NCBI GenBank assembly: GCA_963783445.1
Contig: CAWANP010000015.1
Span: 62,001-126,000, forward strand
Source of the DNA: CAWANP01 sp963783445
GTDB taxonomy: Bacteria; Chloroflexota; Anaerolineae; JAAYZQ01
Direction of reading: 5' to 3'
DNA: 64,000 nucleotides
Below are positions 27,581 to 35,362 of the stretch, in pieces (the first letter of the stretch is position 1; each line of letters begins with the position of its first letter). A program made the translations under genes and the position numbers. The notes under the pieces are model-generated. The model was given only the letters and a program-made list of their open reading frames with translations, made no database searches and had not been told where the DNA came from.

Positions 27581-27892
27581 TTACTTGGACGGTCTAATGC
27601 TGGCGTCGGCCGGGAGAGCCAGGCCAGCCTCTACCTCAACGGCCTTGATGACACCCACCGGTACCGGGCAGGCGGGGTGATAGCAATGCTGGGCTCCCAG
27701 CTTGAGTGTCCGAGGGCCTTCGCCCCGGAAACTGATCTCCTGGAAGGGGTCTACTTTGGCCAGATCTTTGTCCAATCGCTGGATGGCGTCGCAGTCGCTC
27801 TCGATAGAGACAATGCATTTTCGCCCTTCCATCTGTGTTCTCACAGTAGCCGTGAAGCCACAGATGCCTGAATTGATCTCTGCTTTTGCCAT
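27581..27892 (-). CDS. small conserved cysteine-containing protein (DUF6951-like)
   Basis: A 103-residue soluble protein. It starts MAKAEINSGICGFTATV and has cysteines at INSGICG, GRKCIVSIESDC and the HCYHPACPVP cluster. I associate this pattern with a small uncharacterised family (DUF6951) found in anaerobes, but with limited certainty. AAGGAGA is upstream of the ATG. It starts 19 bases after the HAD gene ends and is followed by the CoA-disulfide-reductase-like gene, so a redox or thiol-linked job is possible. Confidence 0.6.
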   Translation of the reverse strand: MAKAEINSGICGFTATVRTQMEGRKCIVSIESDCDAIQRLDKDLAKVDPFQEISFRGEGPRTLKLGAQHCYHPACPVPVGVIKAVEVEAGLALPADASIRPSK

Positions 27893-27911
27893 GTCTGTTT
27901 TGTGTCTCCTT

Positions 27912-28673
27912 CTATGCTGGTTGGCCGATGGGTATGGCTATGTCGCCAATGGACTGGATAACAACATTGGCATGGGATGCCAACAGGGCCGGATCACCCG
28001 GGCCCGTGAGGACGGCGACCTGCAATCCCGCGCCGGCGCGCTGGGCCATGAGCATGTCCGCCAGTGTGTCGCCCACGACAGCAGTACGGCTGGGATCGAT
28101 CTGCAGTCGATCGCAGGCGGCCATCAACATGTCCGGCGCTGGTTTGGACTGCCAGCCATCGTCGCCGCAGACAAGGAGATCGACCAGGTGCTCGATGCCC
28201 AGGAGACGCATCGTCTCTTCTGTTTCGGCGCGATGGTCGGTAGTAACCACGGTCAGGCGAACGCCCGCGCCTTGCAGGCGAGCGAATAACGCGGCCACAT
28301 CGCTGGTTGGACGGACCAGGTCGGGGAGCGCCAGTTCGTTGCCTACCTGGTCAAAGGCGGCCTGGATCCGGTCCTCAGCCTCTGGCCAGGAGATGCCGTG
28401 GCGATAGAGCGTACCCGCGGCGATGGCCCGCAGTTGTCCAGTGGTGGCAATAGACAGTGGGCTCTGTGGCAGCGTGTGCCGCAGGGTCGAGTCGTAGCCG
28501 AGGGAGTGGTAGAGATCGCGTTCCAGGGCTTGGTCGCTATCATCGGCCAGCTTGGCTACCCAGGCCTCGGCCAGCCGGCCCCACATGCCGTCGAATTCGA
28601 TCAGCGTACCGTCTTTGTCAAAGGCGAGCATGTCGGCTTCGAATTCAGTCTTGCCAAATACAATACGTGCCAT
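27912..28673 (-). CDS. HAD-family hydrolase (phosphoglycolate phosphatase-like)
   Basis: A 253-residue haloacid-dehalogenase-fold phosphatase. Motif I is AFDKDGTLIEFD, motif II lies in LTVVTTDHRAE, the motif III Lys is in WQSKPAPDML and motif IV is AVVGDTLADMLMA. The helical cap inserted after motif I puts it in the Gph-like C1 subclass, acting on small phosphomonoesters. AGGAG precedes the ATG at 28673; a longer reading from 28733 has no supporting site. It heads a three-gene leftward set with the DUF6951-like and flavoprotein genes. Confidence 0.85.
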   Translation of the reverse strand: MARIVFGKTEFEADMLAFDKDGTLIEFDGMWGRLAEAWVAKLADDSDQALERDLYHSLGYDSTLRHTLPQSPLSIATTGQLRAIAAGTLYRHGISWPEAEDRIQAAFDQVGNELALPDLVRPTSDVAALFARLQGAGVRLTVVTTDHRAETEETMRLLGIEHLVDLLVCGDDGWQSKPAPDMLMAACDRLQIDPSRTAVVGDTLADMLMAQRAGAGLQVAVLTGPGDPALLASHANVVIQSIGDIAIPIGQPA

Positions 28674-28856
28674 TGCTCCTCGCTGGGTGTCTCCCCTGGG
28701 TACAAATGGACCCCCCGTGGGGTCTCGGTGCATTCTATCATGCCTTGCCTGTGCTGTCCAATGGCAGGGATAAGGTCCGCATGGAAGGGTGGGCTCGGGT
28801 ACCTGGAAATCGGGGAACGTTCACTGGCAGCAAAGGGTCAGTCGCCAGCGCCATGG

Positions 28857-29762
28857 TCACTGATCGGTCTCAAGAAAGATCGGATTGCTCCAGGCCCAAC
28901 GGCCTTCGAGATCCTGGCAGGCCACGCGCACATACCGCTGTTCCCAACCGAGCCAGGCTTGGGCTTCGGTCCGTGTTTGTCCTGGCGACGCTGCTACGCG
29001 CTCGCTGCGGTAGCCGTCACCGACAAAATCGATCGTGGTCGACGGGGAACAAAGGGCGTAGACCTGGGTCCCGTCGATGGCCACCTTGTAGATCCGAGGG
29101 CCACTGCTCGAGTAAAAGTATCCCTGCTCCAGCGCCTGGAGGATCGCGTCAGCCGTCAGTGCAGGCGCCTTAACCCAAACCCACCCCAGGCCGGCGTCCT
29201 TGGCACCGTTCTGCCAGTGCGCATCATCCACCGCAATGCCCCACAGCTTTTTGCCGGCGGCCAGCAGGTCGTCCCAGTGCACAGTGGAGAAACCTTTTGG
29301 GGCGTCTGCCTCGCAGCTGCCATTGTAGATCTCGAGTGCGAAGCAGCCTTCGATGTCCATAAGATCTTTCGACATCTGGCCGGACCAGTAAGGGTGGGCG
29401 ATGGCCACGAGGGCGCCTGCCCCTTGCAGCTCGTTGACTGCCTCTTGCATGGGACCATTGTCTTCGCTTGCCCTATTCATTGGCCTGGATGCCGACAGAC
29501 CGATCACGTGGTAGAGGCCTGAATCGGGATCCATGCCGTCCAGTTCGATGCCGGCGAGGGTGATAAAGTCAGAGTCTATTGACTGCGCCTCTGATCCAAT
29601 GCGGTGGTCGGTCAGCGCTACAAAGTGGTACCCTCGGTTGCGGTACCAGGCCAGGACCTCGGCGGGTGTGCGTTCGCCGTCCGATGCGTCGCTGTGCACG
29701 TGTAGGCAACCCTTGAACCACGTTCCAGGCTGGGAGAAAGGATCTGGAAAATCAAACTCCAT
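28857..29762 (-). CDS. PHP-domain metal-dependent phosphoesterase
   Basis: A 301-residue polymerase-and-histidinol-phosphatase-fold protein. Metal ligands are seen in GCLHVHSDASDGERTP, VALTDHRIGSE, LAGIELDG, ALVAIAHPYW and IAVDDAHW. The C-terminal third (from about residue 215) is a beta-rich extension with YFYSSSGPRIYKVAID, found in stand-alone PHP phosphoesterases. The substrate is unknown. GAGGT is upstream of the ATG at 29762. It follows the alkaline-phosphatase-superfamily gene by about 30 bases and the two may work on the same phosphoester or phosphonate. Confidence 0.83.
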   Translation of the reverse strand: MEFDFPDPFSQPGTWFKGCLHVHSDASDGERTPAEVLAWYRNRGYHFVALTDHRIGSEAQSIDSDFITLAGIELDGMDPDSGLYHVIGLSASRPMNRASEDNGPMQEAVNELQGAGALVAIAHPYWSGQMSKDLMDIEGCFALEIYNGSCEADAPKGFSTVHWDDLLAAGKKLWGIAVDDAHWQNGAKDAGLGWVWVKAPALTADAILQALEQGYFYSSSGPRIYKVAIDGTQVYALCSPSTTIDFVGDGYRSERVAASPGQTRTEAQAWLGWEQRYVRVACQDLEGRWAWSNPIFLETDQ

Positions 29763-29790
29763 GGTTGACCTCGCTTTGGTGCCGCCGCGA

Positions 29791-30879
29791 CTAGAGTAGC
29801 CACCTTGCGGCTTGGTAGTTGTGGGTGAGCGGACCCGGGGGTATGCCTGGCCCGCAGGCAATCATCGGCACCTGACTGGTGTGCAGCCCTCCATGCGAGC
29901 GTAGGACGATCTGCTCCCGCGCTGAGGCCAGGTGCCCAAAGACTGTTTCTTGCGTGGCCAGCACGAAAAGGTCGCCGATCCGGTTGGGATAGAGTTGAAA
30001 CTCTTGCGCGGCTGCGGCGCGTCTCCAGACCGACTCAACGCCAGGTTCGTCCGCCAAAAGCGCAATCATCTGGTCAAGTTGCGCTGGGTCTTTGGCATAG
30101 ATGTAGGCCGCACCTCCCAAATTCTGGTGATGGGCCACGTAGCGGTCCTTGATGATCGGTATGGCGTCGGCGTTGAGGCCTGCGGCGGCAAGGATCTGGC
30201 CCAGGTCCAGCCCACGCGTCTTTGCCGCCATGCCATGGTCCGCGGTGACGACCACCGAGAACTCTGGGCCACTGTTCAGCAAGCCGGCCAAGAGCCTATC
30301 CAGGGCCGACAGGTTCTCCTGTGATTCGGCTGATTCTGGGGCATGCATATGCTGGGCATAGTCGGTTGTGGAAAGAAAGAGCAGGTCCGGCGGCCGGATA
30401 CTGCACAGTGCCGTGGCCGCCCGCAACAGCCAATGGTTGACCTCCACCGACAGAATGGGCGGTGGAGGTCCAATCACGTCGATGAGCCAGCTCGGAGGGG
30501 ATTCAGACGAAATCGTCTCTGTCGCGCCTCGTTGGAGCAGGGTGCTCAGCTTGTCCTTGGCGGTGATGAGCGCCGAGCGCCGCCCGACCCGAGTTGCTGC
30601 CTCAAAGATCGTGGGTGCCAGGACGAAATCGGCCGCTTCCATGTAGACGCCTTGACCTGTCGCGCAGTCAAAATAGAAATTAGCCGTGATCCCATGGAGC
30701 GATGGCGGACCGCCGGTAATGATCGAGACGTTGTTGACGTTGGTTACGGCCGGGATGGCGCTCTGGGCGACCGTCCGCCAGCCACTCTGGCCGAGTTGGT
30801 CCAGGGTGGGCACCGTAGTGTGGGCCAAATAGTCGGGGCCGACTCCATCCAGACAGATGATCAGATGGGTGTGCATCAT
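29791..30879 (-). CDS. alkaline phosphatase superfamily hydrolase (phosphonoacetate hydrolase-like)
   Basis: A 362-residue metal-dependent hydrolase of the phosphodiesterase/alkaline phosphatase superfamily. The metal and nucleophile motifs are ICLDGVGPDYL and AVTNVNNVSIITGGPPSLHGITANFYFD, with the nucleophile Thr in the TNVNN stretch as in phosphonoacetate hydrolase PhnA. STTDYAQHMHAP and VVTADHGMAAK supply the other metal ligands, and LRSHGGLH the last His. The similarity to PhnA is by motif, so substrate is tentative. Of two adjacent ATG codons, the one at 30879 is used; upstream starts lack a ribosome binding site. Confidence 0.78.
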   Translation of the reverse strand: MMHTHLIICLDGVGPDYLAHTTVPTLDQLGQSGWRTVAQSAIPAVTNVNNVSIITGGPPSLHGITANFYFDCATGQGVYMEAADFVLAPTIFEAATRVGRRSALITAKDKLSTLLQRGATETISSESPPSWLIDVIGPPPPILSVEVNHWLLRAATALCSIRPPDLLFLSTTDYAQHMHAPESAESQENLSALDRLLAGLLNSGPEFSVVVTADHGMAAKTRGLDLGQILAAAGLNADAIPIIKDRYVAHHQNLGGAAYIYAKDPAQLDQMIALLADEPGVESVWRRAAAAQEFQLYPNRIGDLFVLATQETVFGHLASAREQIVLRSHGGLHTSQVPMIACGPGIPPGPLTHNYQAARWLL

Positions 30880-31032
30880 GCCAGGTCCATTTCCGCTGCG
30901 CTGCAGCAAGGCTTGGTCTCGGGCGATATGCACCGATTCTATCATATCTTGGAGACGCGGGCAACGTAGGCGCCGGCAGGGGTAGCTACGACCTGTCTGG
31001 CTGAGGTACGGAGGTTCCATAATAAGGGCCTG

Positions 31033-31061
31033 TTGCACGATCAGTGAAAAGCCACTATAAT
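31033..31061 (+). promoter_or_regulatory. sigma70-type promoter for hypD
   Basis: TTGCAC at 31033-31038 and a perfect TATAAT at 31056-31061 with a 17-base spacer. Transcription would start near 31068, and AGGAGG at 31086-31091 serves the ATG at 31100. Confidence 0.65.
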
Positions 31062-31099
31062 AGGTCGAGCCCATCAGGTATAGTCAGGAGGTTGCACCC

Positions 31100-33466
31100 A
31101 TGGCCATGAGTGACCGTGTCGCCCGTTTGCGACAGCAGAGCCTGGATGCCATGCCCAGCATTTCGACGGAGCGGGCAGAGTTAATGACCGAGTTCTACCG
31201 TCAGTCGGACGGCCTCATGTCGGCGCCCCTGCGCCGCGCCCTTGCTTTCCAGTATCTGATGGAGCACTGCACCATCTGCATCAACCCCGGCGAACTGATC
31301 GTTGGCGAGAAGGGAACTGCCCCCAAGGCGACGCCTACTTTTCCGGAGCTGTGCTGCCACACACTAGAAGACCTCGGGATTCTGGATGGCAGGGAAAAGA
31401 TACCCTTTGCCGCCAGCCCAGAGGCGAGGCAGGTGTACGAGGGGACGATCATTCCCTTTTGGCGCGGCAGATCGATGCGCGATCTCATCTTTCAGGAGAT
31501 GGCGCCGGAGTGGCTGGCAGCGTACGAGGCGGGCGTCTTTACCGAGTTTATGGAACAGCGTTCCCCGGGCCACACCGTCCTCGACGACAAGATATATCAG
31601 AAAGGCATGCTCGATTTCAGACGTGACATTGAGCAGAGCCTGGCCAGTCTGAATTACCTTGACGATCCAGATGCCTATGCGAGACAAGAAGAACTCAAGG
31701 CCATGGATATCTGCGCCAGCGCTCTGATTCGCTTTGCGGAGCGTCACGCGGAAAAGGCACGGGAGTTGGCCCAGGAACAGGCAGACCCGCGGCGCAGAGA
31801 GGAATTGGCGCATATCGCCGAGGTATGTACCCGAGTACCGGCGCAAGCGCCGCGGGACTTTTGGGAAGCGCTGCAGTATTACTGGTTCGTTCACCTGGGC
31901 GTGACTACCGAGCTGAATCCCTGGGATGCCTACTGTCCCGGCAAGCTCGACCAGCACCTCCTGCCCTTCTACCAGAGGGGCCTGGACTCGGGGACTCTGA
32001 CGCGGCAGCAGGCCGAGGAGCTGCTGCAATGCTTCTGGATCAAGTTCAACAACCAGCCCGCGCCGCCCAAGGTGGGCGTCACTGCCCAGGAGAGCAGTAC
32101 CTACACCGACTTTGCCCAGATCAACTTGGGCGGCGTCAAGCCGGATGGCTCTGACGGTGTCGGCGAGGTTACTTACTTGATGCTGGATGTGATCGAGGAG
32201 ATGCGGTTGCTGCAGCCCAGCTCTTCCATCCAGGTCAGCAAAAAGAACCCGGACCGCTTTATCAAGCGTGCAGCTCGCATCATCCGTACCGGATTTGGCC
32301 AGCCCTCCGTGTTCAATACCGACCTGATCGTCCAGGAGCTGATGCGCATGGGCAAGTCGGTGGCCGATGCGCGGAAGGGCGGCTCGAGCGGCTGTGTAGA
32401 GGTAGGGGCCTTTGGAAAGGAAAACTATAACCTGACCGGCTACTTCAACATGCCGAAGGTACTGGAGCTGACCCTGCACAACGGCATCGATCCCCGCACA
32501 GGCATGCGCGTTGGGCTGGAGACGGGGGATGCCAAGCATCTTGGCACCTTTGAGGCGCTCTTTGCAGCCTACTACCATCAACTGGACCATCTGATCGATG
32601 TCAAGGTACGGGGCAACAACGTGATCGAGCGCTTGTATGCAACCTATATGCCGGCACCTTTTCTATCCTTGCTTACCGACGATTGCATCGCTGCAGGGAA
32701 GGACTATCACGACGGGGGCGCCCGATACAACACGACCTACATCCAAGGAGTAGGCCTGGGCACGATGGCCGATGCCCTGTCGGCCGTCAAGTATCACGTT
32801 TTTGATCAGAAAACGCTGGCGTTGGAGGATCTGCTGGTCGCTCTGCAGGCAGATTTTGTGGGCCACGAACGCGTGCGGTCTTTGCTGCTGAACAGGACAC
32901 CCCGTTATGGCAATGATGATGACTATGCTGATGAGGTGATGCAGGCCGTGTTTGAGGCCTACTATGAGGCCGTGGAAGGCCGGCCGAACACCAAGGGCGG
33001 CGCCTACCACATCAATCTCCTGCCTACCACCTGCCACGTCTATTTCGGCTCTGTCATCGGCGCCACGCCGGATGGGCGCAAAGCGGGCACGCCGCTCTCG
33101 GAAGGCATCTCGCCGGTGCAGGGCGCCGACCGGCACGGGCCCACGGCCGTCATCAAGTCTGCGGCCAAAATGGACCATGCCCGGACCGGTGGCACATTAC
33201 TCAACCAGAAATTCACGCCCCAGTTGCTAGAGACTGAGGAGGACCTGGATAAGCTGGTTCAGTTGGTGCGCAGCTACTTCAGGCTAGATGGTCACCACAT
33301 TCAGTTCAACGTCGTGGATGCAGCCACGCTGCGTGCAGCGCAGAGGAATCCAGAGCAGCACCGCAACCTGATCGTACGCGTGGCGGGCTATAGCGACTAT
33401 TTCTGCGATCTGACACCAGCGCTTCAGGAAGAAATCATCGCCCGTACGGAGCACCACCTGTTCTAA
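31100..33466 (+). CDS. hypD: trans-4-hydroxy-L-proline dehydratase (glycyl radical enzyme)
   Basis: Radical enzyme that dehydrates trans-4-hydroxy-L-proline to pyrroline-5-carboxylate, which ProC reduces to proline. The 788-residue chain has the PFL-like barrel, the thiyl radical Cys432 and Glu434 in SSGCVEVGAFGKE, and the glycyl radical Gly763 in RVAGYSDYF. Other residues I recall from the Clostridioides difficile HypD active site are present with a constant offset of two: His158, Asp276, Ser332, Phe338 and Tyr448. This set argues for HypD rather than glycerol dehydratase or PFL. No radical-SAM activase lies beside it, so activation must come from elsewhere. The enzyme requires anaerobic conditions. 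Confidence 0.9.
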   Translation: MAMSDRVARLRQQSLDAMPSISTERAELMTEFYRQSDGLMSAPLRRALAFQYLMEHCTICINPGELIVGEKGTAPKATPTFPELCCHTLEDLGILDGREKIPFAASPEARQVYEGTIIPFWRGRSMRDLIFQEMAPEWLAAYEAGVFTEFMEQRSPGHTVLDDKIYQKGMLDFRRDIEQSLASLNYLDDPDAYARQEELKAMDICASALIRFAERHAEKARELAQEQADPRRREELAHIAEVCTRVPAQAPRDFWEALQYYWFVHLGVTTELNPWDAYCPGKLDQHLLPFYQRGLDSGTLTRQQAEELLQCFWIKFNNQPAPPKVGVTAQESSTYTDFAQINLGGVKPDGSDGVGEVTYLMLDVIEEMRLLQPSSSIQVSKKNPDRFIKRAARIIRTGFGQPSVFNTDLIVQELMRMGKSVADARKGGSSGCVEVGAFGKENYNLTGYFNMPKVLELTLHNGIDPRTGMRVGLETGDAKHLGTFEALFAAYYHQLDHLIDVKVRGNNVIERLYATYMPAPFLSLLTDDCIAAGKDYHDGGARYNTTYIQGVGLGTMADALSAVKYHVFDQKTLALEDLLVALQADFVGHERVRSLLLNRTPRYGNDDDYADEVMQAVFEAYYEAVEGRPNTKGGAYHINLLPTTCHVYFGSVIGATPDGRKAGTPLSEGISPVQGADRHGPTAVIKSAAKMDHARTGGTLLNQKFTPQLLETEEDLDKLVQLVRSYFRLDGHHIQFNVVDAATLRAAQRNPEQHRNLIVRVAGYSDYFCDLTPALQEEIIARTEHHLF

Positions 33467-33584
33467 GCCATCAGGCCAGGCAGGGACCACAGGGCATTTT
33501 TCGGAGTGGTTAAGGCCCCTGGTTGGACGCACGCTTGCCCCATCGCGGGACAAACCTGGCGGGTATTCGAGTCGTCGGATAACA

Positions 33585-35360
33585 ATGACAGTTAGCGAAT
33601 TCGCTGTTTCCCAAACCTGGCAGTCTGACCGGCGTTCTCCTGTGCGCTGGCTTCTGTCGCACGCATTCCGGAACAAATTGTTCATCCTCGGCGTGTTCTT
33701 TGGGGCCTTTAGCAATGCGGCCCTGGCGGCTGTGGTGCCGGTGCTAGTCGGGCGAGCCTTCAATGCCGTGACCGCCTCTCCGCCCAACCTCACGGCAGTG
33801 GGTATGATCGCGGCAGCTATCGCGGTGTCCCAACTGGTGCGGGGCGGGTTGCAGTTGATGCGAAATTTCTCGGCCGAGGTCATTGGCCAGCGGATGGAAC
33901 GCGATACGCGCGCCGAGCTGTACGCCAGTCTAATCGGCAAGAGCATGTCTTTTCACGATCTGCAGGCTACGGGCGAACTGATGGCCCGGGCAACCAATGA
34001 CGTGCGCGAGATCAATCTCATGTTCAATCCGGGCCTGAACCTCGTGATCGGCTCGGCCTATTTTCTCTTCATGCCCCTCATTGTCGCGCCAACCATCGAT
34101 CCCCAGCTTATTCTGGCTCCTCTGATATACCTGGCGGCCTATGCCCTGTCGCTCTGGCATTTTCTGCGGCGTCTGCGGCCCGCTGCTGTGCGGGTACGCG
34201 GCGAGTTTGGCCGCATGAATGCAACGCTGGCCGAGGCCATTGAGGGCATCGAGACGGTCAAAGGCGCCGCCCAGGAGGACAGGGAGAGCCGTCGCTTCCT
34301 CGAGGCAGCCGCCTCATGGCGTGACGCTTACGTGGCTCAGGGCGATATTGAGGCCAAGTTCGTCCCCCTCCTCCTGATGGGCCTGGTTCAGGGGGCTGGT
34401 TTGCTGCATAGCCTGCTGCTCTTCCGCGCTGGGGCCATCGACGTGGGCGACGTGGTGGCCTACAACGGGCTGCTGCTCCTCCTGGGATTCCCCACCTTTG
34501 TCGCCCAGTGGTCTTATCCACGGGTAGCGACGGGAGTGGCCAGCGCCGGCCGCATCCTGGACCTGATCAACTATGAGACCGAATTGGATCAGAATCTCGC
34601 TGGCTACAACGCGCCCATCAATGGCAGCGTCGTCTTTCGCGATGTCAGCTTTTGCTACCGGCCGCCGGGTGATACGTGCCCCAGCGAGCCTGTGCTGGAA
34701 GGTATCACTTTCAGCGCTGAACCTGGCCAGACCATCGCCATCGTTGGGCAGACCGGCTCTGGCAAGAGTTCCATCGCTAAGCTGATCAACCGCATCTACG
34801 ATGCCGACGATGGTGAGGTACTGGTGGATGGGGTGGAAGTCCGTGACTGGAACCTCGAGGCCCTGCGCCGCCAGATCTCTATCATCGAGCAGGACATCTT
34901 TCTCTTTTCGCGGACGGTCGCCGATAACATTGCTTTTGGCTGCCCAGGGGCGGCCCGGGACGAGGTGGAGGCCGCAGCCCGGGCGGCCCAGGCCCACGAG
35001 TTCATCTTGGGGTTCAGGGATGGCTACGATACGGTTGTTGGCGAGCGGGGCGTAACCCTGTCGGGTGGGCAGCGGCAGCGGATCGCGCTGGCCCGAGCTT
35101 TTCTTACAGAGCCGCGGGTCCTGATTCTGGATGATTCTACCAGCGCCATTGATAGCGCCACCGAAGACCGTATCCAGCAGGCCATCGAGCAGGCTGGCGC
35201 CAATCGTACCATGTTTCTCATCACCCACCGCCTGTCTCAGATCCGCCGCGCCGACCAGATCGTGGTGATGCGTGGCGGTGAGGTGGCGGCGGTAGGCACA
35301 CACGACGACCTGATGCGTGATTCGCAGGCCTATCGCAATATCTTTAGCCGGTACGAGTAA
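33585..35360 (+). CDS. heterodimeric ABC exporter subunit with degenerate Walker B
   Basis: A 591-residue type IV ABC half-transporter with six membrane helices (about residues 25-330) followed by an ATPase domain. Walker A is VGQTGSGKSS, the signature TLSGGQRQR is canonical, but Walker B reads LILDDSTSAID, with Asp where the catalytic Glu belongs. The H-loop is FLITHRLSQ. This is the pattern of the non-catalytic partner in heterodimeric exporters such as BmrC or TM287. The second subunit starts 2 bases after its stop. Likely substrates are lipids, drugs or peptides. Confidence 0.9.
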   Translation: MTVSEFAVSQTWQSDRRSPVRWLLSHAFRNKLFILGVFFGAFSNAALAAVVPVLVGRAFNAVTASPPNLTAVGMIAAAIAVSQLVRGGLQLMRNFSAEVIGQRMERDTRAELYASLIGKSMSFHDLQATGELMARATNDVREINLMFNPGLNLVIGSAYFLFMPLIVAPTIDPQLILAPLIYLAAYALSLWHFLRRLRPAAVRVRGEFGRMNATLAEAIEGIETVKGAAQEDRESRRFLEAAASWRDAYVAQGDIEAKFVPLLLMGLVQGAGLLHSLLLFRAGAIDVGDVVAYNGLLLLLGFPTFVAQWSYPRVATGVASAGRILDLINYETELDQNLAGYNAPINGSVVFRDVSFCYRPPGDTCPSEPVLEGITFSAEPGQTIAIVGQTGSGKSSIAKLINRIYDADDGEVLVDGVEVRDWNLEALRRQISIIEQDIFLFSRTVADNIAFGCPGAARDEVEAAARAAQAHEFILGFRDGYDTVVGERGVTLSGGQRQRIALARAFLTEPRVLILDDSTSAIDSATEDRIQQAIEQAGANRTMFLITHRLSQIRRADQIVVMRGGEVAAVGTHDDLMRDSQAYRNIFSRYE

Positions 35361-35362
35361 CT

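Noticed and set aside
28709..28724. GACCCC-CCGT-GGGGTC hairpin as a copy of the 23101 element
   Set aside because: Only 6 bp of stem, no inner stem and different flanks.
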